64,000 nt of DNA from an uncultured Planctomycetales bacterium (GTDB lineage Bacteria > Planctomycetota > Planctomycetia > Pirellulales > Thermoguttaceae). Below the pieces are notes generated by a model that was given only the letters and a program-made list of their open reading frames with translations, did no database searches and was not told where the DNA came from. Position numbers and translations under genes: made by a program. Shown here piece after piece: positions 34,926-43,679 of this stretch; positions within the stretch are counted from its first letter, which is position 1; each line of letters opens with the position of its first letter. The stretch covers positions 1-64,000 of the forward strand of contig CALARR010000339.1 of assembly GCA_937889015.1 (NCBI GenBank), read 5' to 3'.

Positions 34926-36812
34926 TCAGCCTGCCTGCACGCTGATCTCGCCGGCGAGGTCCAGACGCAGGGCGTCGAAAGCGAAACCGTAGATGGTCCA
35001 CGGTTCACCCGGGGTGGGCTGGCCGTTGACCTTCAGCGTACGCGGTTCCTTTTGCGGCTTGAGCAGCAGGAGTGTGGCCTGAGACAGGGGACTTGAAGCG
35101 CGGAGCGTGAAGCGGCCCGGCGCGTCAAATCGGGCCTCGACCCTGCGGCGGACCGATTCCCACTCGACGATCTGCTGGTTCGTCCACCACTGCAGCCCTT
35201 GGCTGCGGCCGTAGTCCACCAGCGCGCAGATCGTGTCGGCCACGTTGGGCTTGAGGATGTGGCTGGGATGGAAGAGGAAATGGGCGACGCCGTGATGCCG
35301 GAAGGCGGAGTCCAGGAGTTGCCGGCCGTATTCCGGCGGGCAGGTGATCACCAGGTCCTGGGTTTGCAGGTTCACTTCCAGGACGTTCAGCAGGCGGGGT
35401 GAATCCTGCTCGTCATCGAGGGGGAAATAGGGCTGCGAACCGCCCAGCGCGAAGCCGATCGTGCCCTTCTTGCTGGGACCGCGAGTCTGGTCGGACTGGA
35501 TGCCCACCTCCTCGCACCAGCGGAAGAAATCGAGCCGGCCTTCCCAACGCGTGTAGTGATTCTTGTTGCTGGTGATGTGGCGCAAGCCAGCCTCCTTCAA
35601 CAGCCACTGATGCTGCATAAGGAAGTTCTCCTTGGACCAGGAGGTCTGGGGCGTGCCCGTCTTGGCATCGTAGTGCAGGGCAATCTCAAAACCCTGGTCC
35701 TTCAGGGCAGTGTAGAATTCGCTGGGATAGCCGCCGGGATAGATTGTGCACCAGGTGGACTTGATCCGGGCGCGGTTCATCGTCTCCAGCAGGGCCACGG
35801 CCCGATCAGGGATGTTGCCGTCGGTGTCGTGGGAGACTTCGCCCACCGCCTTCAGGCCCTGGGGCCAGTACCAAAGAACGGGCAGGGCGATGTTCTGCTG
35901 GCGGGCCAGGTGGAAGATGCTGCGGAGGATGATTTCCCGCAGTTCGTCGCTGACCGGTTCCAGGAAGGCCGGGGTCCCTTCGGGTTGCATCGGTTGGCGG
36001 TCGCGCTGCCAGTCGAGCACCGTCCCGTCTTCCGCTTTGAGGATGCCCTCGTTGATCGGGGCAGTGTCGTCCGGAGCGGGCTTGCCGTCGTTCAGCACGG
36101 GCGTGCCTTGCTGGATGTGGACGATGGAGAAGATCAGATCCGGCCCCAACAGCAGGGCCCGGCCCTTGCCAAAATGGTTTTCGAGGATCGCTGCCCCCTT
36201 GGGCGCCTGCTTGGGCTCGGCCACGGCGGCCAGCACGTCAGCCGAACCCTTCTTGGCCACGCAGCCGCCGAAGACATGCAGCGAGCTGCGCAGTCCGGAC
36301 GTGACGGGGTGGTCTAGGGCCGCGACCTGCAGCCAGCCGTCGGCCAGCGGAGTTGTGCCGGTGACGCCGAAGACCTCATCGAGTCCGGAAGTGCCGCCGA
36401 CTCCGATCAGCAAACCGCCGGCCTGCACCCAGGCGCTCAACGCGGCCTGCTGCGACGAGGTCAAGGGGAGGTGGCCCGCCAGGATCACAATCTGGCCTGT
36501 GCGGCTGGGCAGCGCGGCGAGTTCGTCGGGGCGCCAGGACTGGAAGAACACACCGGCCCGATGCAAGATTTCGTTCAGATAGCCCCAGGTCGCTGCGCGG
36601 GGATTGGTGTCGGTGGAGACCGGGCAAGTCACGACGGCTACGGGGGCGCCGACACTGCCGGAGGCGGGTAGCCGGCCGGAGCGAACGACTCTGGCTCGCC
36701 GCAATTCGGCGGCTTGCGCGATGGGTGCGGCGGGAGCGAGCCCTTGCAGGGCCAGGAGCCCTCCGGCGGCCGTTTTGCCGAGGAATCCGCGACGCGAGAG
36801 CGAGTCTTTCAT
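34926..36812 (-). CDS. Tat-exported polysaccharide-deacetylase-like protein with N-terminal GATase-like domain
   Basis: The 628-residue product opens with a twin-arginine signal (SRRGFLGKTAAGGLLALQG). Residues ~55-260 resemble a class I amidotransferase/ThuA fold (IVILAGHLPLTSSQQAALSA, GGLLIGVGGTSG) without a catalytic Cys-His pair that I can place. Residues ~310-540 resemble the NodB deacetylase fold: GEVSHDTDGNIPD for the first Asp motif and FEIALHYDAKTG for the His site. The canonical TFDDG and HxxxH are changed, so activity is uncertain. A small beta domain ends the protein. Folded export fits the two TatA genes in the window. Confidence 0.72.
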   Translation of the reverse strand: MKDSLSRRGFLGKTAAGGLLALQGLAPAAPIAQAAELRRARVVRSGRLPASGSVGAPVAVVTCPVSTDTNPRAATWGYLNEILHRAGVFFQSWRPDELAALPSRTGQIVILAGHLPLTSSQQAALSAWVQAGGLLIGVGGTSGLDEVFGVTGTTPLADGWLQVAALDHPVTSGLRSSLHVFGGCVAKKGSADVLAAVAEPKQAPKGAAILENHFGKGRALLLGPDLIFSIVHIQQGTPVLNDGKPAPDDTAPINEGILKAEDGTVLDWQRDRQPMQPEGTPAFLEPVSDELREIILRSIFHLARQQNIALPVLWYWPQGLKAVGEVSHDTDGNIPDRAVALLETMNRARIKSTWCTIYPGGYPSEFYTALKDQGFEIALHYDAKTGTPQTSWSKENFLMQHQWLLKEAGLRHITSNKNHYTRWEGRLDFFRWCEEVGIQSDQTRGPSKKGTIGFALGGSQPYFPLDDEQDSPRLLNVLEVNLQTQDLVITCPPEYGRQLLDSAFRHHGVAHFLFHPSHILKPNVADTICALVDYGRSQGLQWWTNQQIVEWESVRRRVEARFDAPGRFTLRASSPLSQATLLLLKPQKEPRTLKVNGQPTPGEPWTIYGFAFDALRLDLAGEISVQAG

Positions 36813-37109
36813 CGAGCTATCTCCCAGAGGCTGGTTGGGTTGATGTCAAGGATCCGTCGCCAGACGGGCAACGTTCTCGGGCAGGCGCTTGCGTTTGATT
36901 GTATGCATCCGATCGCGCGACCACCAGGGCGTCTTTCTACAAGACTCGAGGTACGCTGCAAGACTATCGTCCGGTGCGCAAAAGTGTTCTGGATTGCGCG
37001 AGAAGGCGCTTGCAGCTTGCGCGGCCAGAGCATACGCTCAGCGCGACGGGGGGAGGTGCGCGCCAGGACGTGACGGTGGTTGTCTGGTTTACACATGAAG
37101 AGGGGCAAA

Positions 37110-38231
37110 ATGAGAGATTCCATCACGCGAAGGACGTTTGCCGTCACGGGAACGACGTCGCTGGGGCTGACGATCCTGGGCCATTCGTGCGAGGCCCAAT
37201 CGCAGGCGGCTGCCGGCTGCTCGGCAACTCAGACGCAAGGGGTGACGATCTGCGCGGCCAAGGGTTTGTCGTCGCTGGAAGTCCGGCCGTACCAGTTGAT
37301 GTGCGTGGTTTGCCGGCTGGGGGCGGGCCGCGGCGAGGATCTGGGCGATGCGCGTCTGACAGCGATCCTTGGGGCTGCGCGTCAGGACCGCAAGCAACCC
37401 ATCACGCTGCGTTGTAGCACGGATCACGTATACCGATATCAGAATCCAGGCCGTGGCGACGACACGCCGGAAGGGGAGTTGTTCAACGACAAGCGGGACC
37501 TGGACATTCTGCAGAGACTGGGCCTGGTGCCCGGTGATTGTCGGCCGGCCTTGGATCTTTTTGGACGGCTGCTGTCGAAGGTACCGACGGCTCGGGGCAT
37601 CTGCGGTTACGAGCGGGTCACGTCGGAAACCTGGCGGGGGTGTCCTCAGGCTGTTAGTGGCAACTACGAGAAGGGGCGTGGCCTGGGAATCAACGCCCTG
37701 CTGCCGCCGCGCGACGCGGAGGACATGGCCCAGACGAAGAAGGCTTCTGCAGCGGCGGTCTACGAGGCAGAAAGACTGCAGTTTCGGCCGCATCACCTGT
37801 TGTGCATGATGTGCGTCTATGGCCGGGTGAAGCCGCTTGCGGCCGACAACCTGATCGAAGCGATCGAAGTCGTGCAGAAGAAGCCGGAGATTCCCATCAC
37901 CCTGATTCCCGGCGTGTGTATGATCTGCCCGCCATGCCCCAAGTATGATTCGGCGGCGAAGCTGTGCCTGGGCGGGAACAGCATGGCCCTGCGGGATCAG
38001 AAGAAGGACTTGGATGTGCTTCAGAGATTGGGGTTGAAGTATGGCGACACTCTACCGGCACGCAAGCTGTTCGGATTGGTGTGCGAGCGGATTGCGGCGA
38101 CCATGGAGATCTGCGGCTACGGCGATGGCGAGGCGCGGGCACACGAATGGAGCGTGTGCGGCAGTGTGAAGAGTGCTGATGCGCGTTTTCAGAAGGCTCG
38201 GGCCGAGCGGTTGGGGATTCCGCCGGGGTGA
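37110..38231 (+). CDS. Tandem-duplicated DUF1284-like cysteine-rich protein with Tat-type signal
   Basis: ATG at 37110 follows GAGGGG closely and gives 373 residues; in-frame starts at 37095 and 37080 are possible. The N-terminus (TRRTFAVTGTTSLGLTILG) looks like a twin-arginine signal. Two homologous halves follow, about residues 55-205 and 215-373. They share RPYQLMCVVC / RPHHLLCMMC and DLDILQRLGLVPGD / DLDVLQRLGLKYGD. The second half keeps a cysteine motif CMICPPCPKYD; the first reads CSTDHVYRYQ there. DUF1284-type domains have RPHHLLC and a C-x-x-CP pair and may bind metal. Function unknown. The nitrilase lies 131 bases downstream. Confidence 0.7.
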   Translation: MRDSITRRTFAVTGTTSLGLTILGHSCEAQSQAAAGCSATQTQGVTICAAKGLSSLEVRPYQLMCVVCRLGAGRGEDLGDARLTAILGAARQDRKQPITLRCSTDHVYRYQNPGRGDDTPEGELFNDKRDLDILQRLGLVPGDCRPALDLFGRLLSKVPTARGICGYERVTSETWRGCPQAVSGNYEKGRGLGINALLPPRDAEDMAQTKKASAAAVYEAERLQFRPHHLLCMMCVYGRVKPLAADNLIEAIEVVQKKPEIPITLIPGVCMICPPCPKYDSAAKLCLGGNSMALRDQKKDLDVLQRLGLKYGDTLPARKLFGLVCERIAATMEICGYGDGEARAHEWSVCGSVKSADARFQKARAERLGIPPG

Positions 38232-38362
38232 CGCACAGATCGCAACGGGTGGCGGGAGTCTGGCATGTCCCGCAGTCCCATCTTGACACAGGGCCGGCCA
38301 TCGGTTGGGATGTGGCGTGTGGTTGAGTTCATCCCGAAACCCCTGCGTGCAGAGCCCTTTCC

Positions 38363-39328
38363 ATGCGTGACATCCGGATTGGCGCGGCCCAGTTCGAGGC
38401 GCGCGACGCTGACAAGGAATACAACTTCAGCCGGATCGAGTTCCTGGCGCGCAAGGCCCTGGAACAAGGGGCCGAGGTGGTCAGTTTTCACGAGTGTTGC
38501 ATCACAGGCTACACCTTCTTGCAGACGCTCTCGCGCGAACAGTTGGCCGCCTTGGCCGAACCGGTGCCCGACGGTCCGAGCACGCGGCGGCTGGTCGATC
38601 TGTCGCGGCAGTTGAAGGTTTGTCTATTGGCAGGGTTGATCGAGGCCGAGGGGGACCGGTTCTACAAGTGTTACGTGGCGGCTTCTCCCGAGGGCTACGT
38701 GACGAAATTCCGCAAACTGCATCCCTTCATCAGTCCGCACCTGCGCGCGGGCGATCGTTATGAGTTGTTTGATCTGTGCGGATCGCGGTGCAGCATCCTG
38801 ATCTGCTATGACAACAACCTGGTCGAGAATCCGCGGATGGTGACCTTGCTGGGGGCCGAGATTGTGTTCGCTCCGCACGTGACCGGCGGGCTTCCCAGCA
38901 GCATGCCCGGCCGGGGCAAAATCGATACCCGGCTGTGGGAGAATCGGCATCGCGATCCGGTGTCGCTGCGGCAGGAGTTCTTGGGGCCCAAGGGGCGCGG
39001 CTGGCTGATGCGCTGGTTGCCGGCGCGGGCTTACGAGAATGGCTTGTACTACGTGTTCACGAATGCAGTAGGGGTGGACCACGACACGATCAAGCCGGGA
39101 AACGCGATGATTCTCGATCCCTTTGGCGAGGTCCTGGCGGAGTCGAATGCCCTAGGCGACGATGTGGTGGTAGCGCTCTGTACGCCGGAGAAGATCGAGC
39201 AGTCGGGCGGTCGTCGCTATATCCGGGCGCGGCGGCCGGATCTGTACGGCAAACTGGTTGAGCCGCCTCCGGCCGGTCAGTCGCCGGTGACGCATCCCGG
39301 TTGGAGAGTGGAACCACCGGTAGTCTAG
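38363..39328 (+). CDS. Carbon-nitrogen hydrolase (nitrilase superfamily)
   Basis: The 321-residue product has the nitrilase catalytic triad: Glu in EVVSFHECCITGY (about residue 43), Lys in TKFRKLHPF (about 119) and Cys in SILICYDNN (about 152). There is no signal peptide, so it acts in the cytoplasm on an amide or nitrile. The C-terminal part DPFGEVLAESNALGDDVVVA is also typical. The substrate is not readable. Its stop overlaps the convergent gene by four bases. Its position among secreted glycan enzymes suggests work on an amide released from N-acetyl or amidated sugars, which is only inference. Confidence 0.88.
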   Translation: MRDIRIGAAQFEARDADKEYNFSRIEFLARKALEQGAEVVSFHECCITGYTFLQTLSREQLAALAEPVPDGPSTRRLVDLSRQLKVCLLAGLIEAEGDRFYKCYVAASPEGYVTKFRKLHPFISPHLRAGDRYELFDLCGSRCSILICYDNNLVENPRMVTLLGAEIVFAPHVTGGLPSSMPGRGKIDTRLWENRHRDPVSLRQEFLGPKGRGWLMRWLPARAYENGLYYVFTNAVGVDHDTIKPGNAMILDPFGEVLAESNALGDDVVVALCTPEKIEQSGGRRYIRARRPDLYGKLVEPPPAGQSPVTHPGWRVEPPVV

Positions 39329-41838
39329 TTTCTCTTCGCTGCAGCGGGTTTGGCTGGCGAAGGTGGGGTGGTGGGCTGAACGTTCAGCACCTGCAATTGC
39401 CAGTCGGGGTCGCGCTGGCGGCGGATGTAGACCGTGCCGGAGCAACCGGTGTGGCCGGGTTTCTGGTCCTGAGGACGCGTGCCGCGGACGCTGGCCACGA
39501 TCTGGTACCGCATGTGAGGCGGGCATTCCTTGAGCGTCAGCGAGTAGACATTGCCCGCACTGCGAACGCCCGTGCTGCCAGCGTGCTGATCGACCGCCAT
39601 CTCGACGGGCGATGCTTCGCCGGTGCTGGGCTGAGCGGTCAAGGCCACGCGCTGGATGCCCAGACCGTTCCAACCGCTGGTGTAGAGGAAGGTGACCTCG
39701 TAGGTGCCGGGCGCGATGACGGCGGGGGTGACGTCGAAGGTTTTGACGATGGCGGCCTGTTGGGCGAAGTCGGGGCTGTCCCATTGGCCGATCTTCTGGC
39801 GGCCGAAGCAGGGGGTGGGATTGCGGATGCCCAGCGGGGCGAGGGTTTGGGCTACGGCTTGGACGGTGTCGTTGGTGGCCTGGGCGCCATCCAGGAAGCG
39901 GCCTTGTCCGGCCCCTACGCGCACGGCGCGCTCCCAATTGCGCAAGGCATCGGTATTCAGGGCGCCGGCCAAGGCAAACCGATTCACTTCTTGTTGCAGG
40001 GCAACGCGGCGCGCGGCGTCTTTCTCGGCCGGATCGGCGAGCATGGCGCACATGCGGCAAAGCGACTGGAGCATCTGGTAGTACGTGAGGATCGTCTCGC
40101 TTTCGCTGACCATGGCCGGCGAGCCGGCCTGACTGGCCAAGTGCAAGGCGTTTTGGCAGACACTCAGGTTATGGTCCAAGTGGGCCTGATCGGGGATGTA
40201 GGTGAACAGACCTTCGCCAAAGGCGAATTTCTTCGGGGCGGCGAGGAGCTTCTGGATCGTTTGCGGCCGGAAGAAGTAGCGTTCCACGGCGCGTGCGCCG
40301 TACAGGTCCCAGGAAACGGGTCCGAGCATGACCGCCCAGTCCGCCACCATCTGGGGATTGGCAAAGCCTTCGCGCACGGCCCAGGCCAGGGCGAACTGGC
40401 GTTCGTCGCGACCGTGGGCATTCCAGCTCCATTCGGCGGCGGCCGTGACGTTGAAGCTGTAGAGCAGGTTGTCGGGCACGACGTAGCCACCCAAGCTGAC
40501 CAGCTTCTTGTCGACGAACTCGGTCATGCGGGCCTTGATGAACTGGGGGCAACTCCAGGGGCTGACGATCCGCCAGGAAGGGGTCAACTGGGGATAGACG
40601 CCCAGCCAGCGGCCCTTGGCTGCATAGTCCTCGAGGAGCGGATAGATCATGGGATTCCGGGAGGAGTCGTAGGTCCGGCCGCCGTCGTAGTAGGTCACGC
40701 CGACCTCGGGCGGGATCTCGGCTAGCACTTTGTCGTTGCTCTCGTAGCTGCCCTGGGTGGTGAGAATGCGGATCTTGAGGTCGGGGAAGTCGCGGCGCGC
40801 GATCTGCCAGGCTTTGACGAAAGCACGCGCTTCGAGGGCGAACTGTCCGACCGGGGCGCACTGTTCACATTCACAGCGTTGGCGTAGCTCGCCAAGCCAG
40901 CATGAGATGTTGCGCACGCCGCAGCGTGCATAGCCCCGCATCCAATGGGCCATAATCTCGTGCAGCTTGGGGTTGGAAGCGCAGGGGGCGATCAGCGTGC
41001 GGCCGTCGCTATTGTGTACGGCCTTGGCCCCCTGGCCCTTCAACTCCGGAAAGGCATCGTAAACACCGCGGCTGCCCATGCCGTTGAGGTGCGAAATGAT
41101 GGGCACCATGTGCATGGCGTTGATTTGTCCGCGGCGGAGCAGGGCCGGGGAGATTTCGGTCTGGGGGACGCCATCTTTGGAGACGGTGTGCGTGGTGTGG
41201 AACTCGACGAGATTCATCTTGCGATCGGCCAACCACTCGATGTCGCGCGGGGCGGAATTGCCCCATTCGCCGCGTTCGGTCAAGTCTGGCCAGTCGGTGA
41301 CCACGGCCAGGGGGATCGTCACCTCGCCGCCCCGAAATCCGGTTTCCAGCAGTTGCCGCAGGGTGAGGGCGGCGTAGAAGACGCCGCGCGCATCGAGGGC
41401 GGCCAGCACGAGGCGCTTGGATCCGATCGGTCGGATCAGATAGGCCTGTGCCTGGTTGGGGAGCACGGCCAGTCGTTGGGCGTCGGGCACGGTGGCTTCA
41501 CCCAGCCGTCCGTCTTTGTCGCACACGCCGATCAGGATCTCCAACTCCTTTCCTTGGCTGGCATCGAGCCCGGACTTCTCCAGGAACAACTCGCGGAGCT
41601 TGCGGGCCGCGTTCTGTTCCAGGGGACCGGCTTCAGACGCGAGCACAATACGCACGTCGGCAGCGGGCAGTGTGAGCTGCTGCTGGATGCTGATTTCCTT
41701 GGGCAAAGGAAGCAGGCGCTGCAGGAAGCTCGTGGCGTCGGGCACCCGGCTGGGCTGCGGTTCGGCGGCGGCCGTCACGTTGGGAGAGATCGACATCGCC
41801 AGGGATAGCGCGAGCAGCCCGGAGAAGAAACGTCTCAT
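39325..41838 (-). CDS. Secreted protein with GH20-type N-terminal domain and TIM-barrel-like core
   Basis: The 837-residue product has a signal peptide (FFSGLLALSLAMSISPNVTA). The first domain (about 40-180) matches the GH20/GH84/GH115-associated alpha-beta domain: LPLPKEISIQQQLTLPAADV, AARKLRELFL, LVLAALDARGVFYAALTL. A barrel-like part follows with WLADRKMNLVEFHTTHTV, a CECEQC cysteine motif (about 305) and GVTYYDGGRTYDSS. The D-E pair of true GH20 hexosaminidases is not evident, so the family is left open; GH84-like or DUF4838-like proteins share this layout. A C-terminal beta domain precedes a Pro/Ala/Lys tail. Confidence 0.75.
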   Translation of the reverse strand: MRRFFSGLLALSLAMSISPNVTAAAEPQPSRVPDATSFLQRLLPLPKEISIQQQLTLPAADVRIVLASEAGPLEQNAARKLRELFLEKSGLDASQGKELEILIGVCDKDGRLGEATVPDAQRLAVLPNQAQAYLIRPIGSKRLVLAALDARGVFYAALTLRQLLETGFRGGEVTIPLAVVTDWPDLTERGEWGNSAPRDIEWLADRKMNLVEFHTTHTVSKDGVPQTEISPALLRRGQINAMHMVPIISHLNGMGSRGVYDAFPELKGQGAKAVHNSDGRTLIAPCASNPKLHEIMAHWMRGYARCGVRNISCWLGELRQRCECEQCAPVGQFALEARAFVKAWQIARRDFPDLKIRILTTQGSYESNDKVLAEIPPEVGVTYYDGGRTYDSSRNPMIYPLLEDYAAKGRWLGVYPQLTPSWRIVSPWSCPQFIKARMTEFVDKKLVSLGGYVVPDNLLYSFNVTAAAEWSWNAHGRDERQFALAWAVREGFANPQMVADWAVMLGPVSWDLYGARAVERYFFRPQTIQKLLAAPKKFAFGEGLFTYIPDQAHLDHNLSVCQNALHLASQAGSPAMVSESETILTYYQMLQSLCRMCAMLADPAEKDAARRVALQQEVNRFALAGALNTDALRNWERAVRVGAGQGRFLDGAQATNDTVQAVAQTLAPLGIRNPTPCFGRQKIGQWDSPDFAQQAAIVKTFDVTPAVIAPGTYEVTFLYTSGWNGLGIQRVALTAQPSTGEASPVEMAVDQHAGSTGVRSAGNVYSLTLKECPPHMRYQIVASVRGTRPQDQKPGHTGCSGTVYIRRQRDPDWQLQVLNVQPTTPPSPAKPAAAKRN

Positions 41839-41901
41839 GGTCGTCCTCTTCTGTGTGCGAAAGTGGCGGGGCGCGGTTGCCGTACCGGTGGCGACGGGCT
41901 T

Positions 41902-41962
41902 GGAGCCGGTCCCGGAACCCGCTGGCCGCCTGGGCTGGAGGAGGTTCGGGGATCGGGTTCTT
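41902..41962 (+). repeat. Dispersed palindromic element, copy 4 (short centre)
   Basis: Arms GTCCCGGAACC (41909-41919) and GGTTCGGGGAT (41943-41953) are present with outer GGAGCC and GGGTTCTTGG motifs, but the centre is reduced to 23 bases. It lies in the 240-base region between divergent genes starting at 41838 and 42079, so it could affect transcription of either. Confidence 0.72.
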
Positions 41963-42078
41963 GGCGTCCCACCGGGGTGGCGTTACGATAGAGCCTAACG
42001 ACACGGCCAGGCCTGTGCAACTCGGTTCGATGCCGGGGGCGGCCGGGATGGCGACGCTCGGCACTGAAGGAGACAAGA

Positions 42079-43521
42079 ATGGGACGCTTTCCGCGTGTAT
42101 GCCCTGCGCACAGTTTTGCCTACCGGTTCCTGCGGCCAGCAGCCGCCTTGTTGCTGGTGGGCCTGGTGGCTTCTCGGGCGGTCGCCTGGGGGCCGCACTC
42201 CACGATCACTCAGGCGGCACTTCGCGTGCTGCCGGACCTGGAGCAATGGACTGAGATCCTGGGAGCTGACAATCTGGCCGCGATGTCCAGCTATTGTTCG
42301 CTGCCCGATCAACGCAATCGGGACATGGGCGCGTACTATGCCAACGACTACCTGTTGATTCCGGCGATGCCCAAGCACATCGGCCATTGCATGCCGGACG
42401 TCGAGGGGGCCTTCGTTCCTTACTTCCACCGGGCGTTGCAGGCGCTGCGCACGGAAACGCCGGTGAACGCCTGCCGGCAACTGGGCCCGCTGGTCCACTT
42501 CATCGAGGACGTGGGCGCTCCGCCGCACGCCAAGGAGCGGTGCCCGCATCATAAGGAGTTGGAGAACTGGGTTCGAGCCGATCAGATCGTCATTACCGGC
42601 TACAAGCCCCAACTGCTGGGCAAGACCGACGACGAAGCCCTGGCCGGGTTGATGAAACGCGTGGCCGGGCTGGTCGTGTTCTCGACGCAGCGGGCCGAGC
42701 GCGCGTTGCCGCTGGTCTCGGCCTCGAATCCCGATCGGGCCCAGGTCGAGCCGATCATTCTGGAGTCGGCCCTGGAGAGCGCCCGGGCCACGGCCGACGT
42801 ACTGCACACGGTGTTCACGCTTGGCCTGGCCGCGCAGCCGGCAGGGGCCAGCGTGACGGGCACGGTCACGGCTGCACCGATCCCGATGCGTGACGACCAC
42901 GGGGCACGGATCCTGCTGGTGAACACGAGCTATTCCACACTGGCGACCACGCTCAGTCCGCGGCCCGAGGGACGCGAGTGGCAGGGCAGCTATACGCTGC
43001 GCCACCTGCCGCCGGGCACCTATCGGATGCTGGCCTATCGCACGGCCTCGCAGTTCCGGCTGTCGGAGCCGATCAAGCTGGAGGCGGGCAAGGTGGTTCG
43101 GCTCGATTTCACGCTTGCGGCGGTCGAGCCGGCGGGCAACGTGATTGAGAACCCGTCCGGCCGGCTGGTTTGGATCCAGAAGGGCATGCCCGACTGCTGG
43201 ACGACCGCGCCGAAGGCCACGCCCACGATCTGGCAGAGCGCACCGGCCTGGGTGACGCCGCGCGCGACGTATCGCTGCGGCGCCGTGTTGAAGGACCCGA
43301 AGGCGAGCGTCAGTTTTCGGTTTGAGGGGAGTCGCGACAAGGATGGCAAGACTCCACCGGCGGTCGTCGAGTCGCTGGAGATCAAGAAGGGGCGTCGCGG
43401 CGAGTTGACGGCCAAGCTCGATCCGCAGCGTTCGAGCGTGATCGTGCAGGTGCAGTCGTCGCGGCCCTTGGCTGAGGCCATCGAGAAGGTCTGGGTCGTG
43501 CCGGAAGGTGAGACGCCGTAG
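42079..43521 (+). CDS. Secreted zinc-dependent phospholipase C / P1-nuclease-like protein
   Basis: The 480-residue product has a long signal peptide ending SRAVA, and the mature protein begins WGPHSTIT. An N-terminal Trp with a nearby His is the hallmark of the zinc phospholipase C/S1-P1 nuclease fold. Further zinc-ligand motifs are MPKHIGHCMPD, LVHFIEDVGAPPHAKE and HHKELENW. After the helical domain (to about residue 255) come a beta-sandwich of carboxypeptidase-regulatory type (GSYTLRHLPPGTYRMLAYRT) and a C-terminal tail domain. It would cleave phosphodiesters outside the cytoplasm; whether lipid or nucleic acid is open. Confidence 0.82.
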   Translation: MGRFPRVCPAHSFAYRFLRPAAALLLVGLVASRAVAWGPHSTITQAALRVLPDLEQWTEILGADNLAAMSSYCSLPDQRNRDMGAYYANDYLLIPAMPKHIGHCMPDVEGAFVPYFHRALQALRTETPVNACRQLGPLVHFIEDVGAPPHAKERCPHHKELENWVRADQIVITGYKPQLLGKTDDEALAGLMKRVAGLVVFSTQRAERALPLVSASNPDRAQVEPIILESALESARATADVLHTVFTLGLAAQPAGASVTGTVTAAPIPMRDDHGARILLVNTSYSTLATTLSPRPEGREWQGSYTLRHLPPGTYRMLAYRTASQFRLSEPIKLEAGKVVRLDFTLAAVEPAGNVIENPSGRLVWIQKGMPDCWTTAPKATPTIWQSAPAWVTPRATYRCGAVLKDPKASVSFRFEGSRDKDGKTPPAVVESLEIKKGRRGELTAKLDPQRSSVIVQVQSSRPLAEAIEKVWVVPEGETP

Positions 43522-43573
43522 GCACTGCTCGACCTCCGGCAAATCATGCTAGGGCGAGCATCGAAAGCCCCCT

Positions 43574-43600
43574 CCCCTCTCCCTCGCCGTGAGAGAGGGG
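43574..43600. repeat. CCCCTCTC-type palindrome in the intergenic region
   Basis: CCCCTCTC (43574-43581) and GAGAGGGG (43593-43600) form an 8-base inverted repeat with an 11-base loop, set in a wider pyrimidine/purine tract (43568-43614). This kind of CCCTC-rich palindrome is common as a dispersed repeat between bacterial genes and may act as a weak terminator after the gene ending at 43521. Confidence 0.55.
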
Positions 43601-43679
43601 TCCGAGAGTGAGGGCATATCACGCGGTAGTCGCACTCGGATCGCCATTCTCGGCCCGCACACGTAATGAGGACTCGTCT

